Source of the DNA: Scolanthus callimorphus
Taxonomy: Eukaryota > Cnidaria > Anthozoa > Actiniaria > Edwardsiidae
Assembly (NCBI GenBank): GCA_033964015.1
Contig: JAWWUD010000061.1
Span: forward strand, 551,001-615,000
DNA length: 64,000 bases
Reading direction: 5' to 3'
Positions 32,745 through 42,292 of this stretch are shown piece after piece. The position numbers were made by a program, and so were the translations under genes. The notes under the pieces are model-generated. The model worked only from the letters and a program-made list of their open reading frames with translations, was not told the origin of the DNA and searched no databases. How positions within the stretch are numbered: position 1 is the stretch's first letter; the number at the start of each line of letters is the position of its first letter.

Positions 32745-33012
32745 CTCCTGATTTTCTTGGCACCACTGCAGTAGTTATCTATCGCCTGTAGTCTTCTGCT
32801 GGGGCATCAGCCGCAAATGCCACCTGTTTAGGCAGGCTGTTGTGAAGCCTGGGAGTTCTGTTGTGCAAGAAATAACTTGGTCTGGAGCTAATTCTTGTAA
32901 AAGAAGATCACTTTCCAGACTGTACATCCTTCCAGCTCCGTACAACAATAACACTCATTTCAATTTTGAAGCACTGTCACATCACAGTTTTTACCACACT
33001 TGCACCTAGCAA
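32745..33012 (-). pseudogene. P2RX7-like cysteine-rich core
   Basis: The - strand reads RCKCGKNCD, then (after a TGA) ECYCCTELEGC, and further on, in another frame, TTELPGFTTACLNRWHLRL. The order C-x-C-G-x2-C, CC-x-E, PGF-x3-CL-x2-W is that of P2RX7-like domains. A stop and a frame change make it a relic. Upstream exons between here and the THAP exon are mostly unreadable. Confidence 0.55.
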
Positions 33013-33399
33013 GCATCATTACATGCACAAAACCACATCAGCCTCACTACCCCAATAGCTAGTGGATAACGCAATGAAATGCAATACAGACAGGAAGCGA
33101 CAACTGGGCATGACTCTGCCTCCCCTGTGCTGAAATGAGGGGGGGGGGGGAAGAGAAATTTGCACTGCTTCAAAATAACTTCTGTTCAGCATGTTGTGGA
33201 TTCTTAGTTGCAGTACCAAAAATCAAATGTGGGCTAAAAAATCTCAGTGGAAAATGTCCGTAGATAAGCGTGTGTACATGCGAAAGGCTCAAGAAAGGCC
33301 AGCAAACGATTTTGGTGATGGTGGCAAAGAAAATATAGTTTCAAAGCAGTACCAAGCTCTCTTTTCCTTTTGAATTTGAATAAAAATAAAACACTAGCT

Positions 33400-33470
33400 A
33401 CCTTTCTAGTCAGTTCTTCTAAGTTTGTTGTTCTTCTCATGAATTTGCTTTTTCAGTTTTGATAACCTTC
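33400..33470 (-). pseudogene. Possible coiled-coil exon of the THAP gene
   Basis: A short frame reads RRLSKLKKQIHEKNNKLRR and ends near a GTAGCT donor. THAP proteins often carry a coiled coil after the zinc finger, so it fits the context, but the segment is short. Confidence 0.3.
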
Positions 33471-33477
33471 TAGTCAA

Positions 33478-33790
33478 ACCGGGGGGGGGATACTCCCTCA
33501 TATAAGATGTACAGGTATGCACCGCCATTTAGGGTATGTTATTTGAGCTCCTTATTTGATACTCCGGTAGAGTATCGTTTTTCGCTTGTTTGCTCTCTGG
33601 CAGGGTATGTATTTCAGTATGGCTACCCAAGTGCAAACAAGTTTTGATCAAAGTTGTGCCACAATTAGTGGAAAGACAGTTTATTTTAAAACGTTCTCAT
33701 GATTAAAAAATACCGCTTTGATAACGACCAACTGGACCACCCTTGTAACTAACTCCCCCCCCCCCCCCCCCCCCCCCCCCCCACCCTGGG
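33478..33790. repeat. G/C-tract repeat, degenerate
   Basis: It starts CCGGGGGGGGGATACTCCC and ends in a long C-run and CCACCCTGG, with AGGGTATGT and GAGTATCG phrases inside. It resembles the G-tract elements, but no clean duplication is seen. Confidence 0.4.
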
Positions 33791-34347
33791 CTAGTCAATT
33801 ATACATTTCTAGCTTGCAGCTCTGAATTCCTTCTGGTGTAATGTTTGCAACTTTCGCAAGGGCTGGTCTAGAAAAAACAACAGCAATAGTGTCAGGATTA
33901 TGTGATGGTTCACTTAAGAGACTTACTTCTTTGTCATTATTTTGAATTTTGAAAAATAATTTACCAAGTAGGGGGATGGTGTCTCAGGATGTTTACCTTT
34001 ACAGTTACAGTAAACAAATAATAATTCAATTGAATATAGAGCAATTCTCATAACTGTAGTAAAACAAACCAAAATGAATAAAACCTATGTCTGTGAGTGA
34101 TTACAAAGTCACTATGGTACCACTCACAACAATCGTTTGAAAATTATCTGCTCTAATTCATATACACCATGATAACTATGATCTCTATGAAATACTACCG
34201 AAACCGGTAGATTGTTTATCAAGTTTGACAAAAAGCACTCATCTCAGACCAAAACATTGACAAGTCTGATTTCATTCCTTCGAAATCATTCATCCATTGT
34301 GTCACTCGCAAACAAAAACTCAGAATTTTGGGAAATAATATCTTATA

Positions 34348-34420
34348 TGGTAAATTTTCATACTAAAAACATTAGGTAAAGAAGTGGAAATCAAATGTTT
34401 TTAGTATGAAAATTTACCAA
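34348..34420. repeat. 73-bp hairpin
   Basis: TGGTAAATTTTCATACTAAA and its exact complement (ATTTAGTATG-type arm ending TTTACCA) face each other around a ~20-nt loop, directly beside the hAT-like MITE. Confidence 0.75.
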
Positions 34421-34428
34421 ATAAAATA

Positions 34429-34829
34429 CCTGGGGGGGGGTTCTTTACATGTCGACCTGATAGGGGTGCTCGTCGTATTTTTTAGGGGTCAAAATGGACT
34501 CTCAGGTATTTTTTAGGGGCTATCGAAGAAAAATTGTGGCTTTCACTAATAAATGGTATTTTTTAGGGGTACGCAAATGAATGAAACGGTCCAAAACCAA
34601 GTAAAACGTTTACTTTCTTGGTCCTTGTTCATTTATAGCTCTAAAATAAGCTTTTTGAGATGAGAAACAATAACAAAAAAGGTTTATTGTTGGTATTTTT
34701 TAGGGTCGTCATTTTGTTTATAAGGTATTTTTTAGGGGTTGGATTTTTATGTCCTGGTATTTTTTAGGGTATATTTTCCGATGTCCCGACGAGCACCCCT
34801 ATCACTCTTACATGGGAGAACCCCCCGGG
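34429..34829. mobile_element. hAT-like G-tract element, copy 2
   Basis: ATAAAATA at 34421-34428 and 34830-34837 is an 8-bp duplication. The ends are CCTGGGGGGGG and CCCCCCGGG with inner GATAGGGGTGCTCGTCG / CGACGAGCACCCCTATC. The body repeats GGTATTTTTTAGGGG. Same family as 2677-3098. Confidence 0.8.
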
Positions 34830-35822
34830 ATAAAATATCTGAGTTTCGATTGAGTTGCACCCATTGCTGACTCCAGTAAAGCTACATTGTGAATGTTTTT
34901 GTCTGGAGATGAGTGCATTTTCTCATGCTGAAAAAACTGTATTCCGGTTTTGGTAGTAGTAGAAAATAATTTACCATATAGGGGCTTGCATCTCAGTATG
35001 GGGTTCTAATGTGCTCATGGCTTGGTCATCGCCCTTACGGTACCTAAACAATGAATTATTATTAGGATTTATTTGAATATTTCATATACACCATGATAAC
35101 CACCATATGATCAGCTCTTGAAATATAGTACAAATATGTAGGGGGCCTGTGTTTCAGGATGGGGTTCTGATGTGCTCTCAGCTTGGTCATCACCCTTACA
35201 GTAAACAAATAAATATGATCAGGATTTATTTGTTTCATATAAGCTTACACCATGATAATTAGTATGATCTCTTGAAACATGAGTAGAAAATAATGTACCA
35301 CGTAGGGAGCTTGTGTCTCAGGATAGGGTTTGATGAACAAATATTTACTGTCTTATATATATTTTGAACAGCTTGATTGAACTTGGGGAAACTAGTGTTC
35401 TTGGCCCAAGAACGAAAGGTTCTGCAACCGGTACAAGTGCCAAAATACTCGTAAATATAGACAAACAAAAGTGGATTTTAAAAAGCAGTAAGCTAGGCCG
35501 ATTCCCGATTTTCCTAGTAAAGACGATCGTTTGATTCTTGGACATTGATTATGAACTTTTCTAACCTACGGTAATGCTGTCTGGGTCTGGATTCTCGAAG
35601 GTCAGATCAAGAAGCCGGGAGAAGTTTGAAAGACAGTGAGAACTCAGCGGAGCATTTTCAGATGTTCTTCGTTTGTTAGCCGGGCTGAGATGTTTTAGTC
35701 TGTCTAGTGCTGACTCAAGTACCTAAACGAAGCATCCGATTGTCAACAAATGCCGTCTAAAATAATAGGAATTCCCGAAGCAATTCCCGTAGGGGGTAAG
35801 AAAAATAAGTATATATACTCAC

Positions 35823-36146
35823 GCGCTTGTGTCGCCTTCCCGCGCCTTTGTACTGATAGCGGTTCATTTCTCCAAAGATTTTGCAGGTATCGTAAGGAAT
35901 ACACACACACCGATCGCATCGTTCTTCGATATTGTCCTCTTCCAGTGTCTGCTCGGAAATTCATCCACGTGGAAGTGTACAGAGCACAAGAAGCCTTCCG
36001 AATCCACGATTCTAGTCGAGCCAAGCTTTTCTCTTTCTCGCGGCCTCCAGGCGATCGGCGTCGTAAAAAGGGATAATATGAAGACTATTTCCTTTGCTGG
36101 AGTCTGCTACATTATTGCATCCCATTGCCACAGATTTCCGAACCAT
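35823..36146 (-). pseudogene. THAP zinc-finger exon
   Basis: ATG 36146 gives MVRKSVAMGCNN, then GNSLHIIPFYD and ARKRKAWLD before a TAG (36012-36014). In a shifted frame comes EGFLCSVHFHVDEF. The order GC-N, H-x2-P-F, (R/K)-x-W and C-S-x-H-F-x3-(D/E)-F is the C2CH THAP DNA-binding pattern; the first cysteine is replaced by serine. A GTGAGT donor follows at 35822. THAP domains serve as DNA-binding modules in P and Kolobok transposases. It lies just inside the right TIR, as a first exon should. Confidence 0.65.
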
Positions 36147-36442
36147 ATTTTCGGGAGAAATCAACGAAAACTAGGGGCACATGCGAGCTTCCTCTCACGA
36201 TCACAACATAGTACCCTTGCGAGACCCGTTCCCGTTGTGACGTCAGAGGCGAGTCTAGATAATTAGCATAAAAATTAGCATACGGATTTCATTACCAAGA
36301 AAAAGCGCGAAACAAATATACTTGAAAATCGGTAAGAAATTCAGGTCGCGCGTAAAAAGGAATTTTTTTTCGGAAAAGTTAGTTTTAATCATTGAACTTT
36401 TTGATGAAATAAAGAAAGTTTCTGCCTTGAGTAGCACTTTAA

Positions 36443-36943
36443 GGAGAGGAGTGGCGAGCAGGATCTTTTCACCAAAGTAACTGCCAATGAGGCTACGTCG
36501 GGGGCGAGGCATCATCTGGTGTTCCTCGGCAAACGCCTTCATGTACTCGCCGATGTCGTCACGGGAAATTTCAGTATTCTTGAAGATGGGTGTCATTTCT
36601 GAGAAGTGGTCTTTTAAATCGTCGGGGACCCGGATGTCACACTCTACCACCCCGAAAAGATTGTCTTGGCGGATGGCGTTCAGGAGTTGAGTCTCGGTCA
36701 GGGTTCTCTGTTTGTCCAGCTTCCGGTAGAGTTTGGACTCGAGAAACGGACGAATTGAGGGGTTCTGTCGCTTCTGTTGTCGCCATTCACATTCGTAGAT
36801 TTCCACCACCGTATAGCCCTGGTCGCAGGGGTACTGGGTATTGGCTTGGGTCTCTGCATACAGTTCAGACATGGGCTTTTGCCGTCGCTCATTCATCTCT
36901 TGGTCCTCGGTTAGATAACAGGGGTGCCCATGCCATCAGCATC
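36443..36943 (-). pseudogene. PolB: PolB exon 4, upstream part
   Basis: After an acceptor (CCAACAG at ~36944) the exon reads WHGHPCYLTEDQEMNERR, GYTVVEIYECEW and RSLIGSYFGEKILLATPLL before the TTAA insertion. A TGA (36936-36938) sits just before WHGHP. It corresponds to the region between motifs A and B. Confidence 0.85.
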
Positions 36944-37014
36944 CTGTTGGAATAATGAAAGCATTAAGTTATCGGGGTTGTGTGACAAGGGAACAATGGA
37001 ATGTAAGAACTCAC

Positions 37015-38963
37015 CATGAAACTGGAAGATGGTCTTGGAGTCTCCATGGTAACCATCGACGGGGAGCTTTCTGGGTCCAATACGTTTCTCGATGTTATGG
37101 GCTTGATGGCGGATCTTGATGTTGCGCTGCAGGGCTTCCAACTAGAGACATTCGGTAGCCATTTTGACACCTCCAAGAAGAGGGCTTTGGCATCGTACCC
37201 CACGATCTTTTGACAGAGTTCGGGGTCTTTGCCTTGAGCTTCCATTGCTCTCTGTCTAATCTTGGTCACGCCAGCTTCGTGGTACCGGTGAAAGATGATG
37301 GAAGGACCTCCCACCATGTTGCTCTTGTAAAGTTTATACAGGTCTTTGTTTTTCTCATCAATCAAGGAGAAGTTGACGTCATCAGGGAGGGTCTTGAAGA
37401 GGTAGTTTAAGGTGACTCCAGGGATAGAAATGCCTTGTTTCAGCATGTCGATGTGTCGGTGTTTCCAGAAGGTACATATTTTCTTTACAGCTTTACAGAA
37501 AGGTTGTACGTCCAGATTATTATACCAAATTAGAAAATCTTTAACGGTTTCCATGCTGTTCTCTTCCCATATTTTTTGACAGTACTGGTACTCGTCGACG
37601 GAAATGTTGGCGCCCTTGAGGATTGAGTAGAACGCTTCACGGGGAGGAAGACTGGTGCGAGTGAGTTTGTCGAGCGAGTCCATCCATTCATAGGGAAGAA
37701 TCCTTTGGTTTGTTCGCACTCGTACGCTTTTAGGAACTTGTCGTACGAGAAGCCTGGGGCGAGGAAATTTGTTATATCCAGGAACTTAAAGTGTTCCGTT
37801 TTTAAAGCCATAAAGTTATTGTTCCGCTTGATGGTAAAGTCGACTGCTTCCTCCTTAACGAGGACGGGAAAGAGGAATTCCTTGACCACATTCAGATCGT
37901 ATTTGCCCGAGTTGAATCTACTTCAAATAGGCCTCTAGACTCTTCTTTAATTTTTTTATAAAATTGTCGAGTTCTTCTTCTTCTTCCTTAGGTGGTGGTC
38001 GAACAGGGTCTCGGAGCTCTTGGTTGACAGCACGGTAGAAGGAAGGGTCTTGTTCTTCCACCTCGTTATCAATAAAAGCACGATCTTCCTCAGTCTCTTC
38101 CTCCTCCTCCTCCTCCTCCTCCTCCTCCTCCTCCTCCTCCTCCTCCTCCTCCTCCTCCTCCTCCTCCTCCTCCTCCTCCTCCTCCTCCTCCGACTCCATG
38201 AGATCTTCGATATCGCTCGACTCTTGGGGTCCTGTTCTTGAATCAAATCATCGAGCATGTCTAGGATATCGTCAAATGTTTCCTTCATTTTGTTGTAACT
38301 CTCTTGGCTGATTTCTTTTAAGTACTCAATCATGGATTGGACCAGTTGGGTGGAATCACCATCGCTCACAAAGCATTTCGGGTCTTTGTACCTGGCACGT
38401 TCGAGCAAACACTGACGCTGAGGGGGATGTGTCGGGCTTGCCATTGGAGTTTGTCTGTGTTCGAGGGATAATCGTGACGCTTGAAGTATGATTCGAAGTC
38501 GAATGTGGCACGGTATGGGAAGTAGCGTAATTCTTCAGGAATACCAATGTCAGTATATTCTTCGATCAGCTCGAAGATGGTGCGCGAGGTTTTGCATACA
38601 CCGCCCGGAAACTCGTAGCGGACCTTCCCATCACACTTGACCTCGTGACGATGCAACATGCCTACATGCTTCCAGAGTTTTCGACAGCGGGAGCAAGCGA
38701 AATATTTAGAATGCTTGGCCATATTCTTGATATAGGAAAAGTGGGCCTTGTGTAGGTTGAGGTAGAGGGATGAGGCATGTTGACGATGGGATCGTTGGAC
38801 CAGCTGAGCTACAATTTCAGGGGTGGTGGTGTCGTCCTCCGTATCGAGGGGTTCTAAGGCGTAGACAAAGATGTTGACTTCAAACAACTGTTCGAGTTCG
38901 TCGAGCTCCTCCAGTTTGATCCCGGCGAACTTTTTACGGGATGGAGCTTGGGTGGCGCGGTAC
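37015..38963 (-). pseudogene. PolB: PolB exon 3: exonuclease region and motif A, with poly-Glu expansion
   Basis: The exon begins in frame with YRATQAPSRKKFAGI. It has a Cys/His cluster (FACSRCRKLWKH...HEVKCDG) and an Exo I-like TFDFESYF. A long CTC run encodes ~34 consecutive glutamates (38098-38190). Then come YDLNVVKEFLFP, LDITNFLAPGFSYDKFL and motif A (KIVGYDAKAL). Frameshifts lie near 38395, 38215, 37910, 37690 and 37160. A GTGAGT donor ends it (37014), with a 71-bp intron to 36944. The two introns flanking it have clean GT-AG ends. Confidence 0.88.
38098..38190. repeat. CTC/GAG trinucleotide run coding poly-Glu
   Basis: About 31 uninterrupted CTC triplets (GAG on the coding strand). 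It lies inside PolB between the exonuclease motif and motif A. Confidence 0.95.
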
Positions 38964-39047
38964 CTAAACAACAAATATATTACGCTATCTATCTAGACGA
39001 GGCACTAGATTTCCCGCCCTAGACACCAAAACAGTGGATCAACTTAC

Positions 39048-39746
39048 CTTTCATAATAATGCTGCGTATCCCTCTCGAGATTATGGACCGTACAGCCATT
39101 ATGGAGGGCCAGGGCTCTGAAGAAGCAGAGGTTGTCGTCATAGCTTTTGTTGTTGTTTTTATCTTGGTCAAGGGGTACGAGCCATCGTTTCTCCACGATG
39201 TAGTGAGGGAGGTTCTTGCCACGACCGATGGGGTGTCACGGAGTTTGGACACGTAGAAGGCGACGTTGCAGACCTTGTCGACCACCCATTTAGAGTAGGG
39301 ACGTTGTTGGCGGACCCATTCGAGGATGTCGATGTTGCGCAGAGCGTCACGCACTTGGTTCAGGTCAGCGGCGTTGGCGATCAGGAAGGGTTCGGGAAAG
39401 AGTTGATTATTGTTTCTGGATGTGTAGTGGTACTGAACCTCGCCCGTCTCGTTATTGCGTAGGAGGTAGCCAAAGGAGAGGTTGAGTTTGAAAACAGTGG
39501 TTTGGTCGTGGAAGATCCGGTCAAGGTAGGTGAGAAGGTCTTGGATATATAAGGTAGGTAGCCGAAAATTGTACCAGTCCGACAAACGGTGGTTTCTGGA
39601 GAAGCGCGTCCGGATCTGGTGCCAGTTACGGTGGTATTCAGCACTGAGTCCATCGGGGATAGACATAGGGTCTTCTTCCCAACTCGTACTGGGTCGAGCA
39701 TTGGCTGCCGGAGGAGGATTGGGCTTGACCCTCTTGGGTTTGGGTT
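39048..39746 (-). pseudogene. PolB: PolB exon 2, N-terminal domain
   Basis: From the acceptor at 39747 (ATTTCAG) the frame gives a Pro/Lys-rich linker (PKPKRVKPNPPPA) and LSFGYLLRNNETGEVQY. Then follow NVAFYVSKLRDTP and, after a frameshift near 39250, NLCFFRALALHNGC, a common Polinton PolB block. A GTAAGT donor closes it; the 84-bp intron (38964-39047) keeps frame. Confidence 0.85.
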
Positions 39747-40191
39747 CTGAAATAGTAATATAGGTATTTACGTGTTGTAAACCGCAGTAATAATTATGCG
39801 AGTCGCTTTTAATATAGAAATCACGTGTTGAGAACAAAAGAAACCACACTAATAATTATCCGCATGAATATAAGTTAGTGACAAATTTACACGTTGTTTT
39901 TATTATAATAAGTAAACGCGAACTTGAAAACAAAAGAAAACCACGAACACGTGTTGAAAACAAAAGAAACCACGAACACGTGTTGAAAACAAAAGAAACC
40001 ACGAACACGTGTTGAAAACAAAAGAAACCACGAACACGTGTTGAAAACAAAAGAAATCACATGTAAACGCAAACTTGAAAACAACAGAAACTGCGAACAC
40101 GTGTTGAAAACAAAAGAAACCACGAACACGTGTTGAAAACAAAAGAAATCACACTAATAATTATGCGCGTAACACATAGTATAATATTTAC
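39747..40191 (-). other. PolB intron 1 (GTAAAT...TTTCAG)
   Basis: Donor at 40191 (GAAG|GTAAATA) and acceptor at 39747 keep phase across the junction. It contains the 29-bp CACGTG minisatellite. Confidence 0.65.
39905..40147. repeat. 29-bp minisatellite with CACGTG, in PolB intron 1
   Basis: Units GAAACCACGAACACGTG + TTGAAAACAAAA recur at 39941, 39971, 40000, 40029, 40092 and 40121. A variant GTAAACGCGAACTTG lies at both 39911 and 40062. Each unit has a CACGTG E-box palindrome. Confidence 0.9.
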
Positions 40192-41075
40192 CTTCAGAGG
40201 GTCTCTCTTTTGCAGGTCGTTTCTTCTTATGGGTCTTTATGTGTTCGTTGAACGGGGCTTTGTTGTAAAACTCGGCTCCGCAGGAGTCGCATTTGTAAAC
40301 TCGTTCCTTTGCTCTATTTTCATGTTTTTTCCTGATGTGATCTTTTAGATGAGCTTTACGCCTAAATGCTTTGTCGCAGTTAGGGCAGGGGAACTCTCTC
40401 TTGTTTTCGTGCTTTTTTATGATCTTTGAGATGATCTCTCCTGTGAAACAGTCGCCCACAAGTCTCACACTCGAGTTTGCTTTTCTTAGGGTCGGGTGAA
40501 ATCTCTTCGGGGGCTTTTCGCTTTCCTCGTCCCCCCATTTGTGCTTTATTCTCACAGGCAGACTGAGGAGACTGGACCTCGACTGTATCAGCAACATCAA
40601 CAGGGTTTTCAGCGGTCGTACCGAGAGAAAGAACTTCTTTCTCCAATTCCGTCCAAGCTTCTGGATTTTCTTGACATTGCTTGGAAATTCTTTCCATAGC
40701 TTCTGATAGTTCTTGCTCAAAGTCAGGTTTGCGAGCGTCTAGCTCGGCAGCTTCCCCAAACACTGGTAAACAATCGACATCTATTTCCGGGGCTTGAATG
40801 TTTTCTGTAAATGGTGGGAAATCGGTAGATGGCGGACCCAAGGTAAAGGACGGTTCAAACACATCTCCAAAAGTAAGTTGCATAAGTCTTTCTACTGCGT
40901 CCGGAATGTGTTCACTCGGGATGTCTTCCGAATGAATAAACTGTTCAAAGTCTTCCAAGGCGGTAAAGTGAGTGAAATCCCACCGATTATTAACTTCTTC
41001 TGATTGCATCTCTGCGGTAACGTTGAGAAGGTTAGTTACCGCTTCGTCTAGTTCAGCTTGCAACTTGTCATCCAT
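40192..41075 (-). pseudogene. PolB: PolB exon 1: acidic N-terminus and three C2H2 fingers
   Basis: ATG 41075 (MDDKLQAELDEAVTNLL); a longer start would need TTG at 41102. About 180 acidic residues are followed by a basic patch (GRGKRKAPEEISPDPKKSK). Then come three C2H2 fingers: CETCGRLFHRRDHLKDH, CPNCDKAFRRKAHLKDH and CDSCGAEFYNKAPFNEH. One frameshift lies between fingers 1 and 2 (~40415). It ends at a splice donor whose phase fits exon 2. Whether this exon is always joined to the polymerase or also makes a separate finger protein is not decided. Confidence 0.75.
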
Positions 41076-41123
41076 TTCGCTTGTCTTTTCTTGAGCTTTC
41101 AACTAACTGGCGGCTTGGGGTGA

Positions 41124-41618
41124 AATGACTAGAGCCACGGGAGCTCTGCTTATATTGACTCTGAGAACAATAGAAACCGCGTGGCCGAGACAAAAGAAAC
41201 CGGGAACACCTCTGTCAACAATAAACCGCAACCTCATTATGTATTCCGCCTCACTTTTAAACAAAGAAACACCTGTGTCAACAATCTTAATATATTCCTC
41301 CGCAGTAAAGAACAAAAGAACACCTGTGTCAACAATCTTAATATATTCCGCCGCAATGAAAAAACAAAAGAACACCTGTGTCAACAATCAACCACAAAGC
41401 TCATTAATTCCGCGTGGGGACGCTTATTTATTCCGCCGCAATAAAGAACAAAGGAACACCTGTGTCAACAATCAACCGCAAGCTCATTATGTATTCCTGC
41501 CGAAAATTAGTATTCCTGCCGAAAATTTCAACAATCAACCGCAAGCTCATTATGTATTCCTGCCGAAAATTAGTATTCCTGCCGAAAAAAACTGCTAATT
41601 CGGTGCATACTATACACT
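41124..41618. repeat. Polinton right TIR
   Basis: About 495 bp, inverted relative to 8606-13265. It contains five or six copies of GAACACCTGTGTCAACAATC-type units (41206, 41269, 41319, 41371, 41453, 41526), more than the left TIR. It preserves the empty target of the 4.2-kb element (GTCAACAATCAACC). Confidence 0.9.
41150..41155 (-). promoter_or_regulatory. TATA box in right TIR, for PolB
   Basis: GTCAATATAAGCAGAGCTCC on the - strand, ~75 nt before ATG 41075. It is identical to the left TIR copy at ~13229-13248. Confidence 0.6.
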
Positions 41619-41745
41619 TATATCGCTCTCTCAAGGCCCTAGGAAGAAAATTGACTTCATTAAATATTTTGATAACATCATGATATATCACTCTCTCAAA
41701 GCCCTAGGAAGAAAAAGTGACCTCATTAAATATTCTGATAATATT
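41619..41745. repeat. ~66-bp satellite, block 3
   Basis: The satellite continues from the right copy of TATATC. The phase matches block 2 at 8605, confirming that both were one array before the Polinton arrived. Confidence 0.9.
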
Positions 41746-42090
41746 AAGCAATTATTGGATGAGGTTTTTGTGATTTCCAGAATAAACAATGTCGAGACAA
41801 GTGGAATCAGGCGAGGCCGTAATTCAATAATTGTTTTATTATACATTGATTCAGTGAAAATACTTTTTTCTGTCAAGCAATTTCTTTTACACAAGCGCCT
41901 TGTTAAATAGGGGAAACATTCAAGGGCTGTAGTCCCATGAAACATTGCGCGCGTAGGATCAAGAATCAGCTAGCTGATTCTTCAAGAATCAGCATGCTGA
42001 TTCTTGGAGACCCTTAAAGTGCGTGATTCCCAAAGTAAAGCGCGCGCTTTTAGCCAATCAGAATCGAGATAGTGAGTACAATGTATAATA
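41746..42090. mobile_element. Two-hairpin MITE, copy B1
   Basis: It interrupts a satellite unit between GATAATAT and CATGATATATC. The outer stem of hairpin 1 is CAATTATTGG / TTCAATAATTG. The second pair of arms is TTTTATTATACATTG and CAATGTATAATAA, with AGCCAATCAGAAT in between. A CAGC(A/T)TGCTGATTCTT palindrome repeats near 41965-42010. Confidence 0.8.
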
Positions 42091-42290
42091 ACATGATATA
42101 TCACTCTCTCAAGGCCCTAGGAAGAAAATTGACTTCATTAAATATTTTGATAACATCATGATATATCACTCTCTCAAAGCCCTAGGAAGAAAAAGTGACC
42201 TCATTAAACATTCCGATAATATCATGATATATCACTCTCTCAAGGCCCTTGGAAGAAAATTGACCTCATTACATATTCTGATAATATTTA
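42091..42290. repeat. ~66-bp satellite, block 4
   Basis: Three units with CTCTCTCAAGGCCC and GAAGAAAATTGAC. Confidence 0.9.
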
Positions 42291-42292
42291 CT

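Larger units (their letters stand above)
33945..35340. repeat. ~165-bp diverged tandem repeat
   Basis: Copies start near 33945, 34966, 35130 and 35281 with GAAAATAATTTACCA, GTCTCAGGAT, GGTCATCACCCTTACAG and ACACCATGATAA. The hAT-like MITE and a 73-bp hairpin interrupt the array. Confidence 0.7.
30428..36438. mobile_element. 6-kb TTAA element with THAP and P2RX7-like coding relics (Kolobok-like)
   Basis: Inverted ends of ~115 bp begin AGTGCTACTCAAGGCAGAAA and are flanked by TTAA at 30424-30427 and 36439-36442. Removing the element and one TTAA restores the PolB codons. On the - strand it carries a THAP-like exon near its right end and a P2RX7-like cysteine domain in the middle. TTAA plus THAP points to Kolobok; piggyBac is the alternative. 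It has since collected a hAT-like MITE (34429-34829), a tandem repeat and G/C tracts. Confidence 0.85.
8606..41618. mobile_element. Polinton/Maverick element, complete ends, decayed genes
   Basis: The ends are inverted repeats, AGTAGTATAGTATGCAC at the left and GTGCATACTATACACT at the right. They are flanked by a perfect 6-bp duplication TATATC (8600-8605, 41619-41624); AGT ends and 6-bp duplications are standard for Polintons. Inside are integrase, protein-primed PolB, adenain-like protease, packaging ATPase and jelly-roll major capsid genes, the hallmark set. Later insertions (8839-13070, ~15066-19064, 27442-28343, ~28679-29959, 30428-36438) total about 16.4 kb. The ancestral element was therefore near 14-17 kb, normal for the class. 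Many frameshifts and stops show it is inactive. Confidence 0.95.

Noticed and set aside
35750..36266. + strand frames over the THAP exon
   Set aside because: No family features; they mirror the THAP-like exon on the other strand.
38020..38444. Poly-Leu and poly-Arg frames over the CTC run
   Set aside because: Alternative frames of the poly-Glu tract; only the Glu frame joins to PolB motifs.
39856..40142. FCFQHVF-type repeat frames on the - strand
   Set aside because: They translate the 29-bp intronic minisatellite; three overlapping frames are open at once.
39371..40150. CRISPR-like array at the 29-bp repeats
   Set aside because: Repeats are tandem without unique spacers and lie in a metazoan-type intron.
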